Origin: Rhodococcus sp. SMB37
GTDB lineage: Bacteria; Actinomycetota; Actinomycetes; Mycobacteriales; Mycobacteriaceae
Assembly: GCF_004345605.1 (NCBI RefSeq)
Contig: NZ_SLVY01000016.1
Location: 117,090-181,089 of the forward strand
Length of the DNA: 64,000 bases
Direction: 5' to 3'
Shown: positions 51,586 through 59,889 of the stretch, piece after piece
How positions within the stretch are numbered: position 1 is the first letter of the stretch
Layout of the letters: the number at the start of each line of letters is the position of its first letter
Program-made: the position numbers and the translations under genes
Notes under the pieces: model-generated
Database searches by the model: none
The model's input: only the letters and a program-made list of their open reading frames with translations
Told to the model about the DNA's origin: nothing

Positions 51586-52710
51586 CTATTCGCTGCACAC
51601 CTTCCAGTCGTCGCCCTGGAGCGCGAGGTCGAACGTGCGAGCCGTGACATCCGAGGGGTCTCCCGTCGGATGAGCCGTGACCTCGGCGATCGCAGTGTCG
51701 TCGGTAATCTGCACCTTGTCGATACTCGACACGACCGGCACGGAACCCTGTTCCACCGCCAGCGCGTGAATGCTGTCGAACTCCTCGGGTGCGACCGTCG
51801 CATAGAACTCCGCCAGCCCGCCGCACGTCGAATTCTGCAGTGTCTCGAGGTCACCCGCGCTCAGCGCCTGCACGAACTCGTCGATGCTCGCGCGGATGTG
51901 AGAGTCGGGGGAGCTGTTCTCCCGGTACTGCAGGAACGCGATGACAGCAACGACGGCGATCACCACGACAGCGGCGGCACCGGCGACGACCATCCACCCC
52001 GCGCGCCCCTTGCGCGGGGACGGAGGAATCCGAGTCGGGGCCGGTGTGGGCTGGAACGGTGCAGGCTCCGACCTCGGCGGCTCGGGCACGCGCGGCACGA
52101 TGCGCTGCGGCTCCGCTTTCGGAGCGTGGCTCCGGACGGGGATCTGAGTCGTGGGTGCCTCGGACGGATCCGATGCCGGTGGCTCGGGCTGCTGAGTCTT
52201 GTCCGGCTGCTCGGTCTTCTCGACGGTCGGCATGGCGACCGTCTTCGCCTCGGCAGGATCAGGTTGGGTGGCTTCGCCGGCCTTCGCCGAGGGGTCCGGC
52301 GCACTGTCCTCGGACTCGATATCTTCCCGATCGGCAGCAACAACGACCGTGTCATCTTCGGGTGCGGTGTCGTCTTTTGCCGTGGAGTCGATCTCTTCCG
52401 GCGTGTCGTCCGACGGCGTTTCGTCTGCGGTGTCCTCGGATTCGGGCGGGTCTTCGACTACGGCGGTGTCCTCGACTTCCGCCTCGGTGGTGGCCTCGAC
52501 CCCGTCTGTGTCCTCGACTTCGCTCTCGGTCGTTGCACCGTCGTGTGCCTCGTCATCCGAGGACTTCCTCTCTGGTGCCCCAGGTGCTTCCTCCGACGTG
52601 TCGACGTCGTCGGGCGTGTCGGCCGGTCCGGTCTCCGAAATCTCGCCTGCGGATGATTCCGTCGAGTCTTCGGTCGGGTCTTCGTTCTTCGGGTCCGGCA
52701 CGTGCTGCAC
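51586..52710 (-). CDS. Membrane protein with long acidic cytoplasmic region (Rv0361-like)
   Basis: GTG at 52710 is the only plausible start. The 374-residue protein has about 230 acidic, Thr/Pro/Glu-rich residues, a Pro-rich and Arg-rich approach (PPSPRKGRAGW), one membrane helix near 240-265, and an outer domain of about 110 residues with DEFVQALSAGDLETLQNSTCGG and a final KVCSE; the two Cys could pair. The outer domain resembles NTF2-like lipoprotein domains (DUF4878). Position next to fba matches Rv0361 (from memory). Role unknown. Confidence 0.8.
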   Translation of the reverse strand: MQHVPDPKNEDPTEDSTESSAGEISETGPADTPDDVDTSEEAPGAPERKSSDDEAHDGATTESEVEDTDGVEATTEAEVEDTAVVEDPPESEDTADETPSDDTPEEIDSTAKDDTAPEDDTVVVAADREDIESEDSAPDPSAKAGEATQPDPAEAKTVAMPTVEKTEQPDKTQQPEPPASDPSEAPTTQIPVRSHAPKAEPQRIVPRVPEPPRSEPAPFQPTPAPTRIPPSPRKGRAGWMVVAGAAAVVVIAVVAVIAFLQYRENSSPDSHIRASIDEFVQALSAGDLETLQNSTCGGLAEFYATVAPEEFDSIHALAVEQGSVPVVSSIDKVQITDDTAIAEVTAHPTGDPSDVTARTFDLALQGDDWKVCSE

Positions 52711-52781
52711 CTCGTTCGGCTGGTGGGTGTTTATGCCGGGAGCCTATCGAGGCTCGGCGCGCGAAGGGCAGAATGGGCGCC

Positions 52782-53198
52782 ATGACCTCATTCGGTGACC
52801 TGCTCGGACCCCAGCCCACCCTCCTCCCCGGCGACGACGAAGTGGAATCGGATCTGCTCAACCACAAGAACCCGGCGGAGGTCGCGGCCGAGCATCCGAC
52901 CGCATCGATCGCATGGGCGTACCTTGCGGAAGCAGCCCTCGACTCCGGCGAGACGATCGCCGCGTACGCGTATGCGCGCACCGGTTACCACCGTGGCCTC
53001 GACCAGCTGCGGCGCAACGGGTGGAAGGGCTTCGGTCCGGTGCCCTACAGCCATGAGCCCAACCGGGGTTTCCTGCGCTGCGTAGCCGTGCTCGCGCGGG
53101 CAGCGAAGGCGATCGGCGAAGCAGACGAGCACGCACGGTGCCTCGATCTGCTCGAGGATTGCGATCCCCGCGCGGCCGAGGAACTTGGCGTCGAGTAG
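52782..53198 (+). CDS. DUF3151 family protein (Rv0360c-like)
   Basis: ATG at 52782 (MTSFGDLLGPQPTLLPGD); ATG 52773 is an alternative. The 138-residue protein is all-helical, with SIAWAYLAEAALDSGETIAAYAYARTGYHRGLD and GWKGFGPVPYSHEPNRGFLR, a TPR-like pattern. The DUF3151 family is confined to actinobacteria and has no assigned role. A hairpin with a GAAA loop follows 16 bases after the stop. Confidence 0.87.
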   Translation: MTSFGDLLGPQPTLLPGDDEVESDLLNHKNPAEVAAEHPTASIAWAYLAEAALDSGETIAAYAYARTGYHRGLDQLRRNGWKGFGPVPYSHEPNRGFLRCVAVLARAAKAIGEADEHARCLDLLEDCDPRAAEELGVE

Positions 53199-54327
53199 GT
53201 CGTTACCCACCCGCGACGACTTCCGCAAGAAATTGCGGAAGTCGTCGCTGCGACTCCGCTCGTCCGCGCTGCCGATCGTGCAATGCGCGCTCGCTGCCGG
53301 TATCGCCTGGTGGGTTGCGACGACACTGATCGGCCACCCGCAGCCGTTCTTCGCGCCGATCGCCGCGGTGGTGTCTCTGGGGTTGTCCCTCGGGGCGCGA
53401 CTGCGCCGCTCGGTCGAGCTCGTGTGCGGCGTGACCGTCGGAATCGGTATCGGGGACCTGATCGTGTCGCAGATCGGCAGCGGCCCCTGGCAGATTGCCT
53501 TGGTCGTGGCGATCGCCATGGCATCGGCAGTAGCGCTCAACAGTGGGCCGATCTTCTCGATGCAGGCCGGCAACTCGGCCGTCCTGGTGGCAACCCTGAT
53601 CCCTCCCGGCGGCACGGGTGGCATCGACCGGATGGTCGACGCCCTCGTCGGAGGCCTGGTGGGGATCGCCGTGGTCGCGCTGATTCCCACCCACCCCGTG
53701 CGTCGCGCGAGGAAGAACGCCGCGGACATCCTCAAGACCGCCGCCGAAGTTCTGCGGAATGTGGAGACCGGCCTGGTCGAGAACAATCCGAAACCCATCG
53801 AGACTGCACTGCGACAGGCCCGCGACACACAATCCGCGATCGACTCCATGCGGAGCAACCTTCAGGGCGGCCACGAGGTCAGCCGGATCTCACCGCTCTA
53901 CTGGAACAGTCGTCCGCGACTCGCGCGGCTGACTGCCGCGGCCGACCCCATCGACAACGCAATGCGCAACATCCGTGTCCTCGCGCGGCGGTCGTTGACC
54001 TTGGTCCGTGATGACGAGATCCTCGATTCTCGGTTCGTCGTCATGGTCGATGAACTTGCTGATGCGGTCGAGGTGCTACGCCAGATGATGCTCGCCGAAC
54101 CCGGCGATCAACCCGATTCGGCGGAGGCCGCCCGTGTGTTGCGCAGCGTGGCCAGGAAGATGAGCCCGGAACTGATCGAGGGCGCCGGGGTGTCGGCGAC
54201 GGTGGTGTTCGCGCAGATGAGATCTCTGCTCGTCGACCTGTTGCAAACAGCAGGACTCAAACGCATCTCGGCACTCGCGACGCTGCCGCCCACGGTCGAG
54301 AACCCCGCTTACCCGCCGGAGAAGTAG
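53185..54327 (+). CDS. FUSC/aromatic-acid-exporter family membrane protein
   Basis: The frame opens at TTG 53185, overlapping the DUF3151 stop by 14 bases; it has a poor start context and the real start might be inside, near 53278. About 380 residues: an N-terminal membrane block of roughly six helices (PIVQCALAAGIAWWVATTLIG, FFAPIAAVVSLGLSLGARLRR) and a cytoplasmic helical tail. Proteins of this group (DUF939, FUSC) export aromatic or other acids. A perfect 15-bp hairpin covers codons 10-21 of this frame. Confidence 0.82.
   Translation: MASSRSLPTRDDFRKKLRKSSLRLRSSALPIVQCALAAGIAWWVATTLIGHPQPFFAPIAAVVSLGLSLGARLRRSVELVCGVTVGIGIGDLIVSQIGSGPWQIALVVAIAMASAVALNSGPIFSMQAGNSAVLVATLIPPGGTGGIDRMVDALVGGLVGIAVVALIPTHPVRRARKNAADILKTAAEVLRNVETGLVENNPKPIETALRQARDTQSAIDSMRSNLQGGHEVSRISPLYWNSRPRLARLTAAADPIDNAMRNIRVLARRSLTLVRDDEILDSRFVVMVDELADAVEVLRQMMLAEPGDQPDSAEAARVLRSVARKMSPELIEGAGVSATVVFAQMRSLLVDLLQTAGLKRISALATLPPTVENPAYPPEK
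53214..53247 (+). terminator. Hairpin with GAAA loop at the DUF3151/FUSC junction
   Basis: Perfect 15-bp arms (53214-53228 and 53233-53247) enclose a GAAA tetraloop. It lies 15 bases after the DUF3151 stop and within the first codons of the FUSC frame. It may terminate the first gene, or fold in the mRNA to limit translation of the second. Confidence 0.6.
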
Positions 54328-54361
54328 GCGGTGTCGGCGGGGTTCTCGGAGCACACCCGAT

Positions 54362-55114
54362 CTACGCGGTCTGCGCGGCGCGCTGCCGCAGTTTCGAGAG
54401 TCTGTCGGCAGGAGCGTGGCGAGGACAGCTCATGCACTTGTTCTCGCCGGTCGCGACGTAGATCAGGCAGCACGACCCTCGCCTGACGAACCGTTCGGAA
54501 CGACCTCCGCTGTCGACGTCCACGAATCTCGGCGTCAACATCGGTGCGACGGCCAGTGACTCGGAGAGCTCACACGCCCCCTCGACCCTGTCGAGTTGCC
54601 GGCCGACCGTGAGGGCCCGGCCCGCGACGGAGTCCGTCGCGATCGCCCACAGCGCACGGGGTGAGGCGCCCGACACCGTGGCCAGCGCCGAGATCACAGA
54701 TGTGTGCGCAGCCGCGAGTGCCTCCGCATAGACCTCGGCGCCGTGCACGATCCGCGACGAACGTACCGCGGCGAGATACCCGTTCTCACGCAGTGCGCAG
54801 CGCAGACGGTCCGGGTCCGGGTCGGGCGCACTGCCCTCGGTCAGCAGCATCGCGACGCTTCCGGCTACCAGCGTGGAACTCGCCGAATACCACCACAGCG
54901 TGCCGTTGACGCGGGCATCATCGCAGCCCCACCGCACTCCGGTGTCGGCAACACGCTCGGCGAGCCACTCAGGGTCGGTGAGGAGCGAGCCGGGGAACTC
55001 GTCGAATCCTGCGAGATCCACGGTGTGCGCGAAATCGCCGAGCACCAACCGAATCCGGCGGTACGCGGCCTCGATGTCGAACAGCCTGCTGTCACGCAGC
55101 CGCCCGTCACTCAT
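54362..55114 (-). CDS. FhuF-like 2Fe-2S protein
   Basis: ATG at 55114 overlaps the end of the ABC ATPase gene by eight bases. The 250-residue product ends with CCLIYVATGENKCMSCPRH, the C-C-x10-C-x2-C pattern of FhuF, whose 2Fe-2S cluster reduces iron in ferric siderophores in the cytoplasm. A middle segment LWAIATDSVAGRAL is a family block. Its place as last gene of a B12-riboswitch operon (BtuF-BtuC-BtuD-like) is unusual and suggests that the substrate may be a cobalamin or cobalt complex rather than iron. Confidence 0.78.
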   Translation of the reverse strand: MSDGRLRDSRLFDIEAAYRRIRLVLGDFAHTVDLAGFDEFPGSLLTDPEWLAERVADTGVRWGCDDARVNGTLWWYSASSTLVAGSVAMLLTEGSAPDPDPDRLRCALRENGYLAAVRSSRIVHGAEVYAEALAAAHTSVISALATVSGASPRALWAIATDSVAGRALTVGRQLDRVEGACELSESLAVAPMLTPRFVDVDSGGRSERFVRRGSCCLIYVATGENKCMSCPRHAPADRLSKLRQRAAQTA

Positions 55115-55886
55115 GGACGAGGCCCAGCAGGTCGAGGACACGCCGGCCTTCGACGGAGCGCAGAACACCCCGCACACCGAACACGTCGCCGAGCAACTCG
55201 GGTGTGAGCACGTTCTCGGGCGTGCCGACATCGATCACGTGCCCGGAGTCCAGTACGGCCATGCGGTCGCAGTACTCTGCCGCGAGGCGCATGTCGTGCA
55301 GTGTCACCAACACGGCGAGCCCATCGGCTGCCAGTTCGCGCAGCATCTCGAGCACACCGAGCTGGTGACGAAGATCGAGGTGATTGGTCGGTTCGTCGAG
55401 CAGGAGTACCTCGGGCTCCTGCGCGAGCGCACGCGCAATCGACACCCGTTGACGTTCACCGCCGGACAACGTCGCAACGTCCCGGTCGGCGTGCGCGGTG
55501 AGCGATACCCGGGCCAGAACCGACTCGACCACGGCGTCGTCCTCGGACCGGAACGGCTCGAACCATCCGCGCTGCACGGACCGGCCGAGCCGGACGGATT
55601 CGCGCACCGTCACCCCACCGAATGCCACGGGTTCCTGTGAGCTGACACCGATGGTGCGCGCCACGTCTCTTCGACGCATCGAGTGGATGTGGTCGTTTTC
55701 CAGCAGGATCGCCCCGCCGCTCACCGACAACGCCCGATAGCAGGTACGCAGGAGTGTGGTCTTGCCGCTGCCGTTGGGGCCGACGAGCGCGAGCACTTCT
55801 CCGGGCGCGACATCGAGGTCGACGCCCCACAGGACCTGCCGATCTCCGAGCCGGGCCTCGACGGCGAACGCCCGGAGCCGGGTCAC
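55107..55886 (-). CDS. btuD: Cobalamin/siderophore ABC transporter ATPase (BtuD-like)
   Basis: GTG at 55886 overlaps the permease stop by four bases. The 259-residue ATPase has Walker A GPNGSGKTTL, signature LSGGERQRVSIARAL, and Walker B VLLLDEPTNHLDL. It powers uptake with the permease and binding protein that precede it. Classed with the FecCD/BtuCD group; the B12 riboswitch upstream of the operon makes corrinoid the likely load. Confidence 0.9.
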   Translation of the reverse strand: MTRLRAFAVEARLGDRQVLWGVDLDVAPGEVLALVGPNGSGKTTLLRTCYRALSVSGGAILLENDHIHSMRRRDVARTIGVSSQEPVAFGGVTVRESVRLGRSVQRGWFEPFRSEDDAVVESVLARVSLTAHADRDVATLSGGERQRVSIARALAQEPEVLLLDEPTNHLDLRHQLGVLEMLRELAADGLAVLVTLHDMRLAAEYCDRMAVLDSGHVIDVGTPENVLTPELLGDVFGVRGVLRSVEGRRVLDLLGLVHE

Positions 55887-56998
55887 GAGGCTGCCCGCCC
55901 GTATCGGCGCCACAGCATGGCGATGAAGATCGGCCCACCCACGAGTCCGGTGACGACCCCGATGGGGAGTTCGGTGGTGTTGCTCACCGACCGGGCGATG
56001 ATGTCGGCGAGTACGAGCGCCAGTGCGCCGAGCACTGCAGCAGTCGGGATGAGGCGTGCCGCGTTGCGGCCCACGAGATAACCGGCGACGTGCGGGACGA
56101 GCAGGCCGACGAACCCGATAGTGCCGGACACCGCGACGGCCGCGGCCGCGAGGAGCGACACGGCGAGGAGGATCAGTACACGGAAGCGAGGAACGTTGAT
56201 TCCCAGTGCGGTGGCTCCGTCGTCGCCGGTGAGAAGCAGATTGAGCTGACGACTGCACAGGATCACCGCTGCACCCACGACGACGAGGACGACCGTCGGC
56301 GAGATCAGAGTCGTCCAGGTGGCGTCTCCGAAACCTCCGGCAAGCCACTGCATCACGGTGCCGAGTTGGTGGACGTCGCCGACCACGAGCAGGACGAAGG
56401 TGATCAGCGACGAGAACACCATCGACAGTGCGACGCCGACCAGGACGATGGCGGTGACCGAATGCGCGCGCACAGTCACCACGATGGTGGCGGCGAGAGG
56501 GATGAGCGCTCCGATGAATGCCGCGAAGGGCAACGTGAAGATCCCGAGAGCACCGGCACCGAGCCCGAGGACCGTCACCGTGGCCACACCGAAGCCGGCT
56601 CCCGACGAGACACCCAACAGGTAGGGGTCGGCGAGTGGGTTACGGGTCGCCGCCTGAGCCACGGCACCCGCGATCGCGAGCGCAGCCCCCACCACGGCGG
56701 CGGTCAACGCGCGGGGGAGGCGCGATTCGAAGACGATCGCGTCGCGGGTTGCGCTCCACCACGGATTTCCCAGCATTGCCTCGAACGGTGTGGGGGCGAG
56801 TCGGTGGCCGACGATCGCCCACACGTCGCCGAGCGGAATGGTGACGGTGCCGAGCGACACGGCAGCCACGATGGCGAAGGCCAGTGCGACCACGAGTGCC
56901 GTGAGGACCGACCACAGTGAGCGCCGGCCGGGCGCGCGCTTCTCGACCGGCGTCGGCGTCGGTGTGGTATGCGCCCGCGCCTCGATCACGGCACTCAT
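55883..56998 (-). CDS. btuC: Cobalamin/siderophore ABC transporter permease (BtuC/FecCD family)
   Basis: ATG at 56998 overlaps the binding-protein stop by four bases. The 371-residue protein has about ten membrane helices and the FecCD blocks LPRALTAAVVGAALAIAGA, NPLADPYLLGVSSGAGFG and GTIGFVGLLVPHVAGYLVG. It forms the membrane channel for corrinoid or siderophore uptake. Next gene is the ATPase. Confidence 0.9.
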   Translation of the reverse strand: MSAVIEARAHTTPTPTPVEKRAPGRRSLWSVLTALVVALAFAIVAAVSLGTVTIPLGDVWAIVGHRLAPTPFEAMLGNPWWSATRDAIVFESRLPRALTAAVVGAALAIAGAVAQAATRNPLADPYLLGVSSGAGFGVATVTVLGLGAGALGIFTLPFAAFIGALIPLAATIVVTVRAHSVTAIVLVGVALSMVFSSLITFVLLVVGDVHQLGTVMQWLAGGFGDATWTTLISPTVVLVVVGAAVILCSRQLNLLLTGDDGATALGINVPRFRVLILLAVSLLAAAAVAVSGTIGFVGLLVPHVAGYLVGRNAARLIPTAAVLGALALVLADIIARSVSNTTELPIGVVTGLVGGPIFIAMLWRRYGRAAS

Positions 56999-58008
56999 AC
57001 GTCGAAGGCCTCGGGGTGCAACCCGTGCGCAATGGTCTCCACGGAGGTGACCATGCGGGAGCTTTCGAAGAAATCATCGAGGGGGACCACGATGAATCGA
57101 TCGTTCTGCACCGCGGGCGTGGTCATCATGATGGGGTGGTTCTTCAGGAACTCGATCTTGTCGTCGGCGCTGGTGGAACCGTAATCGAGGACCACGATCG
57201 CCTCGGGCTGCCGTTCGCCGACCACTTCCCAGCTGGTTTCGAAGTAGGGTTTGGGTCCTTCGGACGTGAGGTTCTCGGCTCCCGCGTATTCGCCGATCAG
57301 GTTGCCGATGCCGACGCCGCCGACCGACAGCGGCTCAGCTTCACCGGAGTCGTAGAAGAACGTGCGGACCGGTTGTGCACCTGCGGACTCCAGGCGTTCG
57401 CGGACCGCATCGAGTTCGGTAGTGATGCGCTCGGTGAGCGCGGCAGCGTCCTCCTCGGCTCCGAGGACCGAGCCGAGCTGCGCGAAGTCGTTCTCGAGCA
57501 GTTCGATGTCGGGGAAGCCGGCGCCGCAGTATTCGGAGAACAAGAACGTGCCGATGCCCGCGGCTTCGAGACTGTCGCGGCCGAATCCGTTCTTCTCGTC
57601 GAACGCACTGCGCATGCCGCCGACGATCAGGTCGGGTTCGAGGTCGAGGACCTGTTCGGACGTCGGGTATTCCTTGGCGAGCGACGGGATCTCGGCGAAC
57701 TGTTCGGCGGTCTCCGGCAGCGGATCGGATTGCTCGCCGTATCCCATGCCGACGATCCGGTCGCCCACACCCATCTGGATGAGTGTTTCGGTGACGTGGT
57801 CGTTCATGGAGATGATGCGCTGCGGAGGAGCGTCGAAGGTGGCGGTGCGTTCGCAGTTGGTGATGGTCACCGGTTCCGCGAAGGACACGGCCTCGGCGGT
57901 ATCGGTAGTGGCGGTACCGCGGGAACACCCGGCCAGCAGCACTGCTGCGGCGGTGAGAGAGGTGAACGCGACGATGTGACGGCGTGCTGGACGGACATGG
58001 AGGAGCAT
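56995..58008 (-). CDS. btuF: Cobalamin-binding lipoprotein of ABC transporter (BtuF-like)
   Basis: ATG at 58008. The 337-residue protein has a signal with lipobox LLAGC, then a two-lobed substrate-binding fold with PQRIISMNDHVTETLIQMG, DRIVGMGYGEQSDP, SEQVLDLEPDLIVGG and a late AIVVLDYGS strand. This matches the BtuF/FepB class. The riboswitch just upstream points to corrinoids, although sequence alone cannot exclude siderophores. The operon continues as permease, ATPase and the FhuF-like protein. Confidence 0.88.
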   Translation of the reverse strand: MLLHVRPARRHIVAFTSLTAAAVLLAGCSRGTATTDTAEAVSFAEPVTITNCERTATFDAPPQRIISMNDHVTETLIQMGVGDRIVGMGYGEQSDPLPETAEQFAEIPSLAKEYPTSEQVLDLEPDLIVGGMRSAFDEKNGFGRDSLEAAGIGTFLFSEYCGAGFPDIELLENDFAQLGSVLGAEEDAAALTERITTELDAVRERLESAGAQPVRTFFYDSGEAEPLSVGGVGIGNLIGEYAGAENLTSEGPKPYFETSWEVVGERQPEAIVVLDYGSTSADDKIEFLKNHPIMMTTPAVQNDRFIVVPLDDFFESSRMVTSVETIAHGLHPEAFDV

Positions 58009-58139
58009 GGGACCTCGTGCTCTGCTGGGGTGGACTGAAGCAGATGTCCACCACGGCAGCGTTCGTCCCGGATCGCGGGTGCACGAGCTGCCCTACTGGA
58101 CTCCGTCTCGCAGACCACGGCGAATGTCGGAGTCGCAGA

Positions 58140-58225
58140 CGCCCACGCAGGTATTCGGGCTCACCGTCGAATCGGACGGTCCACCGTTGCGGGTCAGCGC
58201 CGGAATTCGACCGGACTTCCCCTGC
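58140..58225 (-). promoter_or_regulatory. Cobalamin riboswitch of the btuFCD-like operon
   Basis: Read on the minus strand, an AGGGGAAG is followed by GAATTCCGGCGCTGACCCGC, an AACGGT, and the B12 box GAGCCCGAATACCTGCG at 58162-58146. These match the consensus elements in the right order. It lies about 130 bases upstream of the btuF-like start, so B12 should lower expression. Confidence 0.82.
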
Positions 58226-58348
58226 TGAGGGCATCAGCAACGCTGGCGTCATTATGCACATGGGGTTGGGGCGACATGTGGTCGGGGACGTAGCCGTTGA
58301 ATACATGCGCATTTGTGCATACGATGACCCGGACCTGGAAGGAGGCTC
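58226..58348 (+). promoter_or_regulatory. Promoter region of the CDF exporter with metal-sensor-like dyad
   Basis: TTGAAT (58297-58302) and TACGAT (58320-58325) are 17 bases apart, a good sigma-A promoter. Inside the spacer, ATGCGCA-TT-TGTGCAT (58306-58321) is an imperfect dyad of ArsR/SmtB type. A related TATGCACAT lies near 58253. Metal-responsive control is inferred. Confidence 0.6.
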
Positions 58349-59278
58349 ATGAGTTCGGGTCACGGACATTCACACGGCATAGGCCACGGCCATGGGCAGG
58401 ACGCAGGACCGTCGGATCGCACCATCCGGAGGATGGGTATCTCCCTGGCGGTTCTCGGAGTGTTTCTCCTCCTCGAAGCCGGTGTCGGCGTGTGGATCGG
58501 ATCGCTTGCGCTGCTCGCGGATGCCGGGCACATGCTCACCGACGTCGTGGGCGTATCGATGGGCATGGTGGCGCTCGTACTCGCCCGTCGCGGCAGCGCC
58601 GCGGCGGCCCGCACGTTCGGTTGGCATCGGGCCGAAGTCCTCACCGCGATGGCCAACGCGGTTCTGCTGCTCGGCGTCGCGGCATGGGTGATGTACGAAG
58701 CGATCAACCGCATCGGCGACACCCCCGAGATCCCCGGGGCTCCGCTGATTCTCACCGCGCTGGCCGGACTCGCCGCGAACATCGTCGTCATGTTGCTCCT
58801 GCGCGCCGACGCCAAGGGAAGCCTCGCGGTGCGCGGGGCCTACATGGAAGTGCTCGCCGATGCGCTCGGCTCCGTCGGGGTCCTCGTCGCCGGTGTGCTC
58901 GTCCTCGCGTTCGGGTGGAGTTTCGCCGACGTCATCGTCGGTGTGCTGATCTCCCTGTGGGTCGTGCCGCGTGCGGTCCGCCTCGCGGCCGAATCGCTCC
59001 GCATCCTGACGCAGGCGTCGCCGAGTCATCTCGACGTCGACGCCGTCCGAGCCGATCTCGCTGCGCTGCCCGGCGTGTCCGGCGTTCACGATCTGCACGT
59101 GTGGACCCTGACCACGGGAATGGACGTGGCGACCGTGCACCTCGTGAGCGACCACGACGCGAACTGGGTGCTGGACTCGGCGCGCACCACATTGTCGTCG
59201 CACGGTCTCGACCATGCGACCGTGCAGGTGGAACGAACGGTCGACGGGCGCAAATGCGAGGAGGACGTGACGTGGTGA
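58349..59278 (+). CDS. Cation diffusion facilitator (CzcD/ZnT-like metal exporter)
   Basis: ATG at 58349 follows GGAGG. The 309-residue protein has a His-rich N-terminus (GHGHSHGIGHGHG), six membrane helices, and the metal site DxxHMLTD (LLADAGHMLTDVVG) plus a second HxxxD in a later helix (YMEVLADALGS). The C-terminal cytoplasmic domain has VHDLHVWTL. It exports Zn, Co or similar metals; its place between two B12 riboswitches suggests cobalt, which is inference. Confidence 0.92.
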   Translation: MSSGHGHSHGIGHGHGQDAGPSDRTIRRMGISLAVLGVFLLLEAGVGVWIGSLALLADAGHMLTDVVGVSMGMVALVLARRGSAAAARTFGWHRAEVLTAMANAVLLLGVAAWVMYEAINRIGDTPEIPGAPLILTALAGLAANIVVMLLLRADAKGSLAVRGAYMEVLADALGSVGVLVAGVLVLAFGWSFADVIVGVLISLWVVPRAVRLAAESLRILTQASPSHLDVDAVRADLAALPGVSGVHDLHVWTLTTGMDVATVHLVSDHDANWVLDSARTTLSSHGLDHATVQVERTVDGRKCEEDVTW

Positions 59279-59281
59279 ACC

Positions 59282-59824
59282 TCAGCCCGGACGCAGCGTC
59301 CAACGTCCACCTCGTCCGCTGAACCGCGTCACACTCAGCGGACGGACGTCGGCCCTCCAGAACGCCGAGGCCGGCGCTCCGAGCGCGCACACCACCGCTG
59401 CTTTGACGACCGCCGGATGCGTGACGACCCCGATTCGCTCGGGTGACTCGTCGATGGTGTCCAGCCAGGCTCCGACGCGCGCGATCAGGTCGACGATCGA
59501 CTCGCCGCCGTGCGGTGTGGACGCGGGATCGGTCAGCCACGCTGCAAGTTCGACTTCCGCGACGCTGTCCATCGGCATACCGGACCAATTCGCGTAATCG
59601 AGGTCGCGCAGTGCGGGTTCGACGGTCGCCGACCAGCCCAGCGTCGCTGCGGTGTCGACGGAGCGGACCTCAGGAGCCGTCAGCGCGCGATCGATCACCG
59701 GCGGTGCGACACGTTCGAGTTCGCGTCGCCCGCGCTCGGAGATCGGGTCGTCGGCCGGGAATCGCACATGCTGTTGCGCGTGGGTGGAGGCGTGGGAGAT
59801 CAGGAACAGGCGGGGCACGGGCAC
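59282..59824 (-). CDS. Histidine-phosphatase-like protein with altered RHG motif
   Basis: GTG at 59824 follows GAGGG; upstream in-frame sequence is the divergent riboswitch region. The 180-residue product resembles the phosphoglycerate-mutase/CobC branch, with LFLISHAST in place of RHGET; the catalytic His remains but the Arg and Gly are replaced. DLDYANWSGM matches the family block DFG.W.G, and VVTHPAVVKAAV carries the second His. Its position next to cobalamin genes suggests a CobC-like role (alpha-ribazole phosphate), but the altered motif makes activity uncertain. Confidence 0.72.
   Translation of the reverse strand: MPVPRLFLISHASTHAQQHVRFPADDPISERGRRELERVAPPVIDRALTAPEVRSVDTAATLGWSATVEPALRDLDYANWSGMPMDSVAEVELAAWLTDPASTPHGGESIVDLIARVGAWLDTIDESPERIGVVTHPAVVKAAVVCALGAPASAFWRADVRPLSVTRFSGRGGRWTLRPG
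59313..59344 (+). terminator. Terminator of the CDF gene
   Basis: Ten-bp arms (59313-59322 and 59335-59344) with a 12-base loop lie 35 bases after the CDF stop. The hairpin is inside the 3' end of the converging phosphatase-like gene. Confidence 0.6.
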
Positions 59825-59853
59825 AGTGTCCCTCGAGGTGCAGGGTTCTCCGC

Positions 59854-59883
59854 TTGACACCGACTGACCTGCGGTGCCAAAGT
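59854..59883 (+). promoter_or_regulatory. Promoter of the cbtBA-cobQK operon
   Basis: TTGACA (59854-59859) is followed after 18 bases by CAAAGT (59878-59883), giving a start point near the 5' end of the cobalamin riboswitch. Confidence 0.5.
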
Positions 59884-59889
59884 TCGTCG

